The notes under the pieces: model-generated
Databases searched by the model: none
Told to the model about the DNA's origin: nothing
The model's input: the letters and a program-made list of their open reading frames with translations, nothing else
Part shown: positions 16,543 through 24,541 of the stretch, piece by piece
Position numbering within the stretch: the first letter of the stretch is position 1
Layout of the letters: the number at the start of each line of letters is the position of its first letter
Translations under genes and position numbers: made by a program
Source: Rhodococcus sp. B50
GTDB lineage: Bacteria; Actinomycetota; Actinomycetes; Mycobacteriales; Mycobacteriaceae
Assembly (NCBI RefSeq): GCF_013602415.1
Contig: NZ_WPAG02000002.1
Coordinates: 4,405,480-4,469,479, forward strand
Direction: 5' to 3'
DNA: 64,000 nt

Positions 16543-17403
16543 TCAGATGTGGTAGTCGTACCACTTGAGGTAGCCGCCGCCGTCGACGCGCATCTGCATG
16601 CCGGTCACGTAGCGCGATTCGTCGGACGCGAGGAAGAGCACCATGTTGCTCGAATCCTCGGGTTCGATGTACGGGATCGGCATGGCCTGCTGCACACCGA
16701 AGGCGGGCTCCGCGTCCTCGCGCCTGGGATGCTCGAGGTCGGGGCGGAAGGAGCGGTACATCGGTTCGCTCTGCAGCATGTCGGTGTTGCAGTTGGTGGG
16801 GTGCAGAACGTTCGCGCGGATCATGCGCGGCGCGAGATGGGTCGCGAGCGTGTCGATGAACTGGGACAGTGCCCGCTTGGAGAACACGTAGGCGACGCCG
16901 CCGAGATCCTTGCCGGGCTGATCGACCTTCGACACGTCCATCAGCGCCGCCGTGGAACCGGTGGCGATGATGGAGGCGCCTGCCTTCAGGTGCGGCAGGG
17001 CGGCGTGGACGGCGTTCATCGTGCCCACGAGGTTGGTGTTGACCACGTCGGTCCAGGCCTGGGTCTGGGGCTCGCCCTTCATGCCGGCGACACCGGCCTG
17101 TGCGACGACGACGTCGAGCTTGCCGAACTCGGCGACACCCCGCGCCACAGCGTCGTCCATCTGCGCTGCGTCACGGACGTCGGCCTGGATCGCGACGATC
17201 CGGCGGCCTTCCTTCTCGACGAGCCGGACGGTTTCCTCGAGGTCCTCCGGCGTGGCCATGGAGTACCCCATCGAGTCGATATCCGTGCAGATGTCGACAG
17301 CGATGATGTCGGCACCCTCGGACGCGAGCTTGACCGCGTGGCTGCGGCCCTGGCCGCGCGCCGCGCCGGTGACGAACGCGACCTTGCCTTCGACACGTCC
17401 CAC
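16543..17403 (-). CDS. Mycofactocin-type SDR oxidoreductase
   Basis: A 286-residue SDR. The N-terminus VAFVTGAARGQGRSHAV with an inserted segment after the second strand (AVDICTDIDSMGY) is typical of the mycofactocin-associated SDR family, which holds NAD tightly and passes electrons to the peptide redox cofactor mycofactocin. A tyrosine and lysine in YVFSKRA form the catalytic pair. Members include carveol dehydrogenases. Next to a P450/ferredoxin pair, it probably oxidises the alcohol the P450 makes. Mycofactocin synthesis genes are not in this window. Confidence 0.85.
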   Translation of the reverse strand: MGRVEGKVAFVTGAARGQGRSHAVKLASEGADIIAVDICTDIDSMGYSMATPEDLEETVRLVEKEGRRIVAIQADVRDAAQMDDAVARGVAEFGKLDVVVAQAGVAGMKGEPQTQAWTDVVNTNLVGTMNAVHAALPHLKAGASIIATGSTAALMDVSKVDQPGKDLGGVAYVFSKRALSQFIDTLATHLAPRMIRANVLHPTNCNTDMLQSEPMYRSFRPDLEHPRREDAEPAFGVQQAMPIPYIEPEDSSNMVLFLASDESRYVTGMQMRVDGGGYLKWYDYHI

Positions 17404-17443
17404 TGGTTTGTCCTTTCGATCGTGTTTCGGCGGAGTGGGTGGA

Positions 17444-18154
17444 TCAGGTGTTGCGTCCGCCGTTGACTCCGAGGATCTGGCCGGTGATGTATCCGGCCTC
17501 CTCGGAGATCAGGAAGGAACAGGCGGCGGCGATGTCCTCGGGTCGTCCGACTCGGCGGACGGGTGTGCGCTGGATGTGTTCGTCGATGGTGCCGCCGAGG
17601 AGGCCCTTCTCGGCCGAGCGGTGCAGCATGGGGGTCTCGACGAAGCCCGGGGGTACGGCGTTGACCGTGATTCCGGACGGGCCATATTCCAGCGCAAGCG
17701 ATTTGGTGAGTCCATTGACGCCGGCCTTGGAGGAGACGTAGGCGGTCATGAACTGCTGACCCGACTGTGCACTCGACGACGAGATGTTGACGATGCGTCC
17801 CCAGCCGGCCTCGAGCATGTCGGGCAGCGCGGCCTGCACGCAGTGGAAGACGCCACCGAGGTTGACGTCGACGACCTTCTGCCAGGTCGCGTAGTCGATG
17901 TTGTGGAAACGCTTGTAGAGCTCGAGACCCGCGCCGTTGACGAGGATCGTGACGGGGCCGAGTTGTTCGCGGATCCGGGCGAAGGCATCGTCGACCTGCG
18001 CGCGGTCGGAGACGTCGACCTTGTACTCGAGCTCCTCACCGGAAGGATTGAGATCGAGCACCGCGACCTGGTGGCCGTCCTTGCGCAGACGCTCGGCGAT
18101 CGCCTTGCCGATTCCGGAACTGCCGCCGGTGACTACTGCTGTCTTCACTGCCAC
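17444..18154 (-). CDS. SDR family oxidoreductase
   Basis: A 236-residue FabG-like SDR: GGSSGIG at residues 10-16, NGAG in the middle, YVSSK as catalytic Tyr/Lys and a C-terminal GYITGQILGVNGG. It lacks any extension. It overlaps the 3' end of the upstream dioxygenase gene by ten bases and precedes the mycofactocin-type SDR, so two successive alcohol oxidations or a 3-hydroxyacyl-CoA step are possible. Cofactor is probably NAD(P), freely exchangeable. Confidence 0.85.
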   Translation of the reverse strand: MAVKTAVVTGGSSGIGKAIAERLRKDGHQVAVLDLNPSGEELEYKVDVSDRAQVDDAFARIREQLGPVTILVNGAGLELYKRFHNIDYATWQKVVDVNLGGVFHCVQAALPDMLEAGWGRIVNISSSSAQSGQQFMTAYVSSKAGVNGLTKSLALEYGPSGITVNAVPPGFVETPMLHRSAEKGLLGGTIDEHIQRTPVRRVGRPEDIAAACSFLISEEAGYITGQILGVNGGRNT

Positions 18155-18954
18155 GGTTCGTCACCGACGATCGTGGTGCGCCGCATCAGTCGTTCCGACG
18201 ACGGGTCGTAGGGGAGTGCGCGGTGCAGCATGCCGGTGTTGTCCCACACGACGAGGTCACCGACCTCCCATTCGTGCGAGTAGCTGAAGCGCTCCTGTGT
18301 GGTCCACGCGAGCAGTTCGTCGAGGAGTTCGCGGCTCTCCTCGGGACGCATGCCGACGATGTGATCGGCCGTGGCCCCGATGACGAGGGAGCGTCGTCCG
18401 TCGCGGCGCTCCCAGACCAGGGAGGACTCGCGGGGCGCGAGTGCACGCCAGCGCGCGACCTGCTCCTCGGTGGGGTCGGGATAGACCAGACGCTGGGCGG
18501 CCTCGAAGCTGTGCACGACGCGCAGACCCTCGTACCGCTTCTTCTCGTGGTCGGGAAGATTCTCGTAGGCGGCGTAGGTGCTGGCGAATTCCGTTCCGCC
18601 ACCGACCATTGCAACGTGGCGAGCGGTGAGCGTGGTGGCCTTCGCCGGCACCTCGTTGGTGGTGTCGTCGATGTGCCAGTGGAACGTGCCCTTGAGGTAC
18701 TCGGCCGAGGGCGTCTTGGCGGGGTCCAGCGAGACCGTGAAGATCTCCTGACCCGGCGCCGGCATGACGACCTTGCCGAGCTTGCGGCTGAAGGCGAGCT
18801 GGGCCTCATCGTCCAGGTCGATACCGCGCACGAGAAGTACGCCACGCCATTTGAGTGCTTCGAGCAGCTGCGCGACCACACGGTCGTCGTTGAGGTCATC
18901 CAATCCGGTGACTTCTACACCCAGTGCTGGGCTGAGGGCTGTAGTGCTGATCAC
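18145..18954 (-). CDS. TauD/TfdA-type Fe(II)/2-oxoglutarate dioxygenase
   Basis: A 269-residue non-heme iron dioxygenase. The iron ligands are His94 and Asp96 in FHWHIDD and His244 in GMLHRALPYD; an arginine at 255-259 is placed to bind 2-oxoglutarate. The family hydroxylates substrates such as taurine, 2,4-D, alkyl sulfates or other small acids. The GTG at 18954 follows GGAAGGGAG at good spacing and is preferred to upstream ATGs. It is the first gene of the long reverse operon, so it may begin the pathway or remove an O- or S-linked group before P450 action. Confidence 0.87.
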   Translation of the reverse strand: MISTTALSPALGVEVTGLDDLNDDRVVAQLLEALKWRGVLLVRGIDLDDEAQLAFSRKLGKVVMPAPGQEIFTVSLDPAKTPSAEYLKGTFHWHIDDTTNEVPAKATTLTARHVAMVGGGTEFASTYAAYENLPDHEKKRYEGLRVVHSFEAAQRLVYPDPTEEQVARWRALAPRESSLVWERRDGRRSLVIGATADHIVGMRPEESRELLDELLAWTTQERFSYSHEWEVGDLVVWDNTGMLHRALPYDPSSERLMRRTTIVGDEPWQ

Positions 18955-19117
18955 AAGAATCTCCCTTCCGGTTGCGAGAACCATACTCTCGGCTGATTGG
19001 AGGCCGCAAGACCCGGAGAATTCGCCCATGTGAGCCACTGTCGAGTGGTGGGGATCACTTCTGGGGCTACCCCACCGGACTGCTCCTTGCTAGAGTTCTC
19101 GAAAGTCGAACAGATTT

Positions 19118-19135
19118 ATTCTCTGATCTGAGAAT
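19118..19135. promoter_or_regulatory. Candidate operator, ATTCTC-N6-GAGAAT dyad
   Basis: ATTCTC-TGATCT-GAGAAT is an 18-base dyad with one mismatched pair in the centre. It lies 29 bases before the ATG of the aldehyde dehydrogenase in the roughly 210-base divergent gap (18955-19164) shared with the dioxygenase operon. Similar TATTCTC half-sites occur at 38620-38647 and 40277-40296. A weaker dyad, CGAGA-N7-TCTCG, lies at 18975-18991 near the dioxygenase start. Confidence 0.5.
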
Positions 19136-19164
19136 GCGATTTCCATACGATGCGAGGAGACGGG

Positions 19165-20661
19165 ATGTCAGTGCAGGAGAACGGAGCCACCGCGGTGGCC
19201 GACGCCGCGACCACCGGAGTGACGAAGCGGCTGCTGATCGACGGGAAGCTCGTCACCGCCGAGCGCACCTTCGCTTCCTACAATCCGGCGACCGGTGAAC
19301 TTGTGGGTCACGCCCCCGACGCCGGTGTCGAGGAGGCCGAGGCCGCTATCCGTGCAGCGCGACGCGCATTCGACACGACCACCTGGTCGACCGACGTCGA
19401 GTTCCGGATCAAGTGCCTCGACCAGCTCTACAAGGCCCTGCGCGACAACGTCGAGGAACTGCGCGAGCTGACGATCGCCGAGGTCGGCGCCCCGCGCATC
19501 CTCACCCACGGCAACCAGGTCGATGCGCCGCTCGAGATCGTGAAGTACTACGCCGACCTCCTGCGGAACACCGAGTTCACGGAGGACCTCGGCGACATCG
19601 AGTTCCGGGGCCAGCCGCACCGGCGCTGGGTGGAGAAGGAAGCGGCCGGCGTCGTCGCCGCGATCGTCGCCTACAACTACCCGACCCAATTGGCCATGGC
19701 GAAGCTGCCGGCCGCGCTCGCCGCGGGCTGCACGGTGGTGCTCAAGGGCGCACCCGACACCCCGCTCGTCACCCAGGCCCTCGCCGAGATCATCGCCGAG
19801 CACACCGACATCCCGGCCGGTGTCGTCAACATCATCTCGTCGTCGCAGGTCGCGCCCGGCGAGCTCATGACCACCCACCCGGACGTCGACGTCGTCACCT
19901 TCACCGGCTCGACCCCCGTGGGCAAGAAGATCATGGCTGCGGCCGCGGATTCGCTCAAGAAGGTCTTCCTCGAACTCGGCGGTAAGTCGGCGCTCATCGT
20001 TCTCGAGGATGCCGACTTCGCGACCGCCGCGCAGTTCGCCGCCTTCAGCATCTGCTCGCACGCCGGTCAGGGCTGCGCTCTGACCACGCGTCTGCTCGTC
20101 CCCCGCGACCAGCACGACGAGATCGTCGCGCAGGTCGCCGGGATGATGCAGCACGTGCCCTACGGTGATCCGTCGAACCCGAAGATCTACATGGGCCCGG
20201 TCATCAGCGAGAAGCAGCGCGAGAAGATCCACGGCATGGTGGAGCGCGCTGTCGCCGACGGCGCGACCCTCGTCACCGGTGGCGAGAAGGTCGATCCGGG
20301 CTGGTTCTACAAGCCCACCCTGCTCGCGAACGTCGACCCGGACAGCGAGATCGCGCAGGAAGAGGTCTTCGGGCCGGTCCTCGCCGTCATCCCGTTCGAC
20401 GACGACGACGATGCAGTGCGGATCGCCAACAACTCCAAGTACGGTCTGTCGGGCGGTGTGCTCACCGCCGACGAGGAGCGCGGCATCGCCATCGGTCGCC
20501 GCATCCGCACCGGTACCTTCTCGGTCAACGGCGGCAACTACTTCAGCCCCGACGTGCCGTTCGGTGGCTACAAGCAGTCCGGCATCGGCCGTGAGATGGG
20601 CAGGGCCGGACTCGAGGAGTTCCAGCAGCTCAAGGCGTTCTCCAAGGCGGTGACCTCGTGA
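19165..20661 (+). CDS. NAD(P)-dependent aldehyde dehydrogenase
   Basis: A 498-residue aldehyde dehydrogenase with base Glu270 in LELGGKSA and nucleophile Cys304 in AGQGCALTT. KGAPDTP replaces the usual KPSE-type segment. It oxidises an aldehyde, presumably one made by the P450/SDR operon, to an acid that the next gene can activate. The ATG at 19165 lies five bases after GAGGAGA; the ATG at 19150 would bury that ribosome site. The stop overlaps the GTG of the CoA-transferase. Confidence 0.88.
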   Translation: MSVQENGATAVADAATTGVTKRLLIDGKLVTAERTFASYNPATGELVGHAPDAGVEEAEAAIRAARRAFDTTTWSTDVEFRIKCLDQLYKALRDNVEELRELTIAEVGAPRILTHGNQVDAPLEIVKYYADLLRNTEFTEDLGDIEFRGQPHRRWVEKEAAGVVAAIVAYNYPTQLAMAKLPAALAAGCTVVLKGAPDTPLVTQALAEIIAEHTDIPAGVVNIISSSQVAPGELMTTHPDVDVVTFTGSTPVGKKIMAAAADSLKKVFLELGGKSALIVLEDADFATAAQFAAFSICSHAGQGCALTTRLLVPRDQHDEIVAQVAGMMQHVPYGDPSNPKIYMGPVISEKQREKIHGMVERAVADGATLVTGGEKVDPGWFYKPTLLANVDPDSEIAQEEVFGPVLAVIPFDDDDDAVRIANNSKYGLSGGVLTADEERGIAIGRRIRTGTFSVNGGNYFSPDVPFGGYKQSGIGREMGRAGLEEFQQLKAFSKAVTS

Positions 20662-21863
20662 AGCCGCTCGACGGCGTCCGCGTCGTCGAGGTCGCGATGT
20701 ACGGTTTCGTTCCCTCCGCGGGCGCGGTGCTCGCGGAGTGGGGCGCCGACGTCGTCAAGATCGAACACGCGGTGACCGGCGACCCGCAGCGCGGCCTGCG
20801 GCAGACGGGAACCCTTCGCGTCGAAGGCGATCCGAACCCCAACGTCGAGCACGCCAACCGCGGCAAGCGCAGCCTCGGTCTGGACATCTCGATCCCCGAG
20901 GGCCGGGAGGTGCTGCTCGAGCTCGTGCGCACCGCCGACGTCTTCCTCACCAGCTTCCTGCCCAAAGTGCGGACCAAGCTGCAGATCGACGTCGACGACA
21001 TCCGCGCGGTCAACCCGAAGATCGTCTACGCGCGGGGGAGTGCGCTCGGCCCGCGCGGTGTCGAGTCCGGCAAGGGCGGATACGACATGACGGCCTTCTG
21101 GGCGCGCGCCGGTGTCGCCGCCACGCTCACCCCGCCCGGCATCGAGGGGATGATCGCGCCTCCCGGACCCGCCTTCGGCGACACGATCTCCGGCACGAAC
21201 CTCGCCGGCGGTATCGCGGCGGCGTTGTTCAAGCGTGAACGTACGGGCGAACCCTCGGTGGTCGACGTCTCGCTGCTCAGCAGCGGGGTGTGGGCGATGG
21301 GCCACACGATCGCACTGTCCGCGCATCTCGGGCAGCACATGGAAGCACCGAAGGCCGGTGGCCACGGAGCACCGACGAACCCGCTCTCGGGTGTCTACGG
21401 CACGGCGGACGGACGCTACATCTCGTTCGTGATGCTGCAGCCCGCACGGTTCTGGGCCGACGTGTGCAAACACATCGACCGCCCCGAACTCATCGACGAT
21501 CCGCGCTTCGCGGACGCCGCGTCGATCGCAGCGAACACCGCGGATGCCGTCGAGATCCTCCGCGAGGTCATCGGCAGCCGCCCGCTCGCGGAATGGGTCC
21601 AGCGGTTCGGCACGCTCGCCGGGCCGTGGGCACCGGTCCAGGACTCGCTGCAGGTCGCGAGCGACCCGCAGGTTCGCGACAACGAATATCTGGTCAAAGC
21701 AGGGGAACTCGAACTCGTCGCCAATCCGGTGCAGTTCGACGTGACGCCGCCGCAGACCGGGCCGGCACCCGAGTTCGCCGCCCAGACCGAGGAGATCCTG
21801 CAGGAGCTCGGTCTGGACTGGGAGCGAATCATCGAGCTCAAGACAGCGGGCGCAGTCACCTAG
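20658..21863 (+). CDS. CaiB/BaiF family (class III) CoA-transferase
   Basis: A 401-residue class III CoA-transferase. The N-terminus (LDGVRVVEVAMYG, then GADVVKIEHAVTGDP) and the region NRGKRSLGLDI are typical of the family, and Asp in GGYDMTAFWAR is near the expected catalytic acid position. It moves CoA from a donor such as succinyl- or acetyl-CoA to a carboxylic acid, here probably the product of the aldehyde dehydrogenase with which it overlaps (GTGA). The gene feeds the thiolase genes just downstream. Confidence 0.87.
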   Translation: MKPLDGVRVVEVAMYGFVPSAGAVLAEWGADVVKIEHAVTGDPQRGLRQTGTLRVEGDPNPNVEHANRGKRSLGLDISIPEGREVLLELVRTADVFLTSFLPKVRTKLQIDVDDIRAVNPKIVYARGSALGPRGVESGKGGYDMTAFWARAGVAATLTPPGIEGMIAPPGPAFGDTISGTNLAGGIAAALFKRERTGEPSVVDVSLLSSGVWAMGHTIALSAHLGQHMEAPKAGGHGAPTNPLSGVYGTADGRYISFVMLQPARFWADVCKHIDRPELIDDPRFADAASIAANTADAVEILREVIGSRPLAEWVQRFGTLAGPWAPVQDSLQVASDPQVRDNEYLVKAGELELVANPVQFDVTPPQTGPAPEFAAQTEEILQELGLDWERIIELKTAGAVT

Positions 21864-21894
21864 TCGGGGGCTGCACCCGGTTCAGGGAGGGCCA

Positions 21895-23088
21895 ATGCCT
21901 TACATCGCATCGATCGGAACGTACCTGCCGTGCTGGGGTACTCACGACGCCAGGATCGCCGGTGACGACGAGGACGCCGTCACCCTCGCCGTCGAGGCGG
22001 GCCGCGCCGCGCTCGAAGCGGGCGGATCCGTCGAGTACGTCGTCCTCGTCGGCCGGGATCTACCGCTGACCGAGAGCAGCAACGCCGCGGTTCTGCTTGC
22101 AGGACTCGGACTCGATCCCGAACTCGAGGTGATCGAGCGGCTCGGGGGTGCGCCGGCGACGCTGGACGCCCTCGGCTCGGCGCGACCACGGACACTGGTC
22201 ATCGGGGTCGACCTGAACTCGGCCGGTGCCGCGGCGGCCCTCACCTCCGACCACGGGCTGCAGGTGCGCACCGCCGCACGCGTGTCGCGCAGCCTGCCCG
22301 TACGTACGCGGAACGCCTCCGGCGACATCCACGACTACGGGGACCCGAGACTGCTCCGGAAGCGGGGCTATCTCGCCTCGCTCGCGACGGCCTGGGTGGA
22401 CACCCCGGCCGTCGTGGCGGGGGTCTCGGCGCAGCACGCGGCCTCGCTCGCGGCCACGCAGACCGCGGATCTGCCCACGACGGGCGCGAGTTCGGCGCTC
22501 TTCGCGCTGGCCGCGATGGCGGAGGCCGGTCTCACCGGACCTCTCGTCGGAGTCGAACAGGCCAGCCTGTCGGGGCTGACCGTCGCGGAGGGGACGGCCG
22601 AGGTCCGTCGTCGGGAGAGACCGGCACGGCCCGTGCTCGATTCGGCACAGACCCTGCCCGGCGAGATCCCGATCTCGCTGGCGGCCTACGAGCGGGCCTT
22701 CGAAGCCAAGGTGCGATGGGAGGGTGGCCGTTTCCTCGACAGCGACCAGGTCGACTTCCCGCCGCGCTACAGGGTCGACGAGGACGGCTCGCTCGACACC
22801 GAGTACACCTTCGTCGAACTGCCGCGCACCGGGACGGTCTACACCGAGGTCACCGTGCACGTGCCGGTGCCGGGTCTGCGCACCCCGTACTCGCTCGTCG
22901 TCGTCGACCTCGACGGTGTCGGAGTGCGTGCCCTGGTGCGGGTCACCGGCACCGTCGCCGGCAGCGTCGACATCGGTGACCGGGGACGTCTGGTGCTTCG
23001 CCGCATCGCGGTACGTTCGGGTGTCCCCGACTACGGATACGCCTTCGAACCCGATTCGGATCCCGTGGACGAGGAGGAAGCGGCATGA
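21895..23088 (+). CDS. HMG-CoA-synthase-like protein with OB-fold domain
   Basis: A 397-residue protein with an N-terminal thiolase-fold part beginning YIASIGTYLPCWG, as in HMG-CoA-synthase/KAS III-like proteins, and a C-terminal DUF35/OB-fold part from about residue 260. The active-site cysteine expected of the first domain is not evident, and the OB part has PPRYRVDEDG where zinc-ribbon cysteines usually sit, so no zinc site is seen. It overlaps the following SCP-x thiolase gene by ATGA. DUF35 proteins commonly pair with such thiolases, so I infer a structural or substrate-shaping partner rather than a separate enzyme. Confidence 0.7.
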   Translation: MPYIASIGTYLPCWGTHDARIAGDDEDAVTLAVEAGRAALEAGGSVEYVVLVGRDLPLTESSNAAVLLAGLGLDPELEVIERLGGAPATLDALGSARPRTLVIGVDLNSAGAAAALTSDHGLQVRTAARVSRSLPVRTRNASGDIHDYGDPRLLRKRGYLASLATAWVDTPAVVAGVSAQHAASLAATQTADLPTTGASSALFALAAMAEAGLTGPLVGVEQASLSGLTVAEGTAEVRRRERPARPVLDSAQTLPGEIPISLAAYERAFEAKVRWEGGRFLDSDQVDFPPRYRVDEDGSLDTEYTFVELPRTGTVYTEVTVHVPVPGLRTPYSLVVVDLDGVGVRALVRVTGTVAGSVDIGDRGRLVLRRIAVRSGVPDYGYAFEPDSDPVDEEEAA

Positions 23089-24242
23089 GAAAGGTCGCGA
23101 TCGTCGGCGCAGGAATGACACCCTTCGCCGAACATTTCGCCCTGGGCATCCGGGACCTGCTTCCGATGGCCTTCGCCGAATGCGCGGCGAGCGTCGACAA
23201 GGGCGTGCGGAAGTCGGACATCGATGCGGCGTGGTTCGGATCGATGGGGACGACGGACGGTTTCCCGTCCGGGATCCTCGCCGACACCCTGGGTCTGCAC
23301 GACGTTCCGGTGACGCGGGTCGAGAACTCCTGCGCGACCGGACACGATGCGATCCGCAACGCCGTCTACGGCATCGCATCGGGGGCGTGCGACGTCGCAC
23401 TCGTGATGGGTGCCGACAAACTCCGGGAGACGGCCTCGAAGGGCATGCTCTGGGAGTGGGAATCCATGACGCGCGACATGGCGTGGGATTTCCCGCTCGG
23501 TCTCGCACAGGCGGGATTCGCGCTGCACATGCGTCGCTATCTGTACGAGTCGCCGGCCACCCGTGAACACATGGCGATGGTCGCGGTGAAGAACCACCGT
23601 AACGCTCTGAACAATCCCAAGGCATGCCGCCGATTCGAGCTGTCGGTGGAGGAGGTGCTGGCCGCCGACACGGTGGTGACACCGTTCGGCGTCTACGACT
23701 GTGCACCGCAGAGCGACGGTGCAGCCGCACTGATCCTGGTGGCGGACGACGTCGTCGACCGCTACACCGACAGGCCTGTGTGGATCCGCGGCACCGGTCT
23801 GGGTTTCGACGCCGTGATGCACCAGCACAAGCGCGATCTCACCTCCTTCGCGGCGACGCGGCGCGCGGCGAAACAGGCGTTCGGCACCGCGGGCCTGTCG
23901 CCGGGGGACATCGACGTCGCCGAGATCCACGACTACTTCACCGGAATCGAGATCATCAGTTACGAGGATCTCGGATTCGCCGAACGCTTCGAGGGTTCCA
24001 AGCTTCTCGAGGCGGGAGTCACCGAGATCGGTGGGTCGCTGCCGGTCAATCCCAGTGGCGGTCTGAACACGAAGGGGCATCCGCCGGGCGCGACCGGTGT
24101 CGCCCAGTGTGTGGAGTTGTTCGAGCAGCTCCGTGGACAGGCGGTCAATCAGGTCGACGGAGCGCGAACAGGTCTCGCGCACAATGTCGGAGGGCCGACG
24201 GCTGTTGCCGCCGTGACGATCCTGGAGGGCCCCGGGGGCTGA
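23085..24242 (+). CDS. SCP-x-type thiolase
   Basis: A 385-residue thiolase of the sterol-carrier/SCP-x branch. Unlike the fusion at 13129, it keeps the nucleophile, Cys83 in NSCATG, with His282 in EIHDYF and His332 in GHPPGATG, followed by AHNVGG. It should cleave a 3-oxoacyl-CoA with CoA, or carry out the reverse reaction. It is the last gene of the forward unit aldehyde dehydrogenase, CoA-transferase, OB protein, thiolase, and is followed by a terminator-like hairpin. A role in chain shortening of the CoA ester is well supported by context; the substrate is unknown. Confidence 0.87.
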   Translation: MRKVAIVGAGMTPFAEHFALGIRDLLPMAFAECAASVDKGVRKSDIDAAWFGSMGTTDGFPSGILADTLGLHDVPVTRVENSCATGHDAIRNAVYGIASGACDVALVMGADKLRETASKGMLWEWESMTRDMAWDFPLGLAQAGFALHMRRYLYESPATREHMAMVAVKNHRNALNNPKACRRFELSVEEVLAADTVVTPFGVYDCAPQSDGAAALILVADDVVDRYTDRPVWIRGTGLGFDAVMHQHKRDLTSFAATRRAAKQAFGTAGLSPGDIDVAEIHDYFTGIEIISYEDLGFAERFEGSKLLEAGVTEIGGSLPVNPSGGLNTKGHPPGATGVAQCVELFEQLRGQAVNQVDGARTGLAHNVGGPTAVAAVTILEGPGG

Positions 24243-24275
24243 TCCGTATCTCCACCCGGCATCGCTGTTCGGTGA

Positions 24276-24306
24276 GGGCCCGTGCACCCGTCCGGTGCAC
24301 GGGTCC
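24276..24306 (+). terminator. Hairpin after the thiolase operon
   Basis: CCCGTGCAC (24279-24287) and GTGCACGGG (24295-24303) form a perfect nine-base stem with a seven-base loop, extendable by three pairs including one G-U. It starts about 34 bases after the thiolase stop. No T-run follows, as is usual at this GC content. Confidence 0.65.
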
Positions 24307-24358
24307 TCGTCGTGCATACGAGCCGGCCCGACGCCCCTTTCCGTCTCGAATCTCGAAT

Positions 24359-24378
24359 ATCTTGCAGCATTGCAAGAT
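24359..24378. promoter_or_regulatory. Perfect dyad upstream of the ABC importer operon
   Basis: ATCTTGCA-GCAT-TGCAAGAT has eight-base perfect arms. It lies in an unusually AT-rich patch (about 24345-24425) within the 300-base gap between the thiolase and the permease gene, some 165 bases upstream of the permease. It could be a repressor or activator site for the importer operon. The remainder of the gap holds the terminator hairpin and no open frame that looks coding. Confidence 0.5.
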
Positions 24379-24541
24379 TGCCGTTCTGAATAATTGGAAA
24401 TTCCATTCGTCTTTTCTGTAATCCTTATTGCCGCGGACGCGGAGAGGCTCTAATGTGTGGGGCATCACAGGTAGTGCACTCTGCTCGTGTTCTGCGTCGC
24501 CGTGATCCACGGCCTCGGTAGTACGACGAAAGTTGAGTCGG

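Noticed and set aside
24533..24541. TTG start for the first importer permease
   Set aside because: The ATG nine bases later has a suitable GAAAG upstream and gives a normal N-terminus; the TTG is kept only as an alternative.
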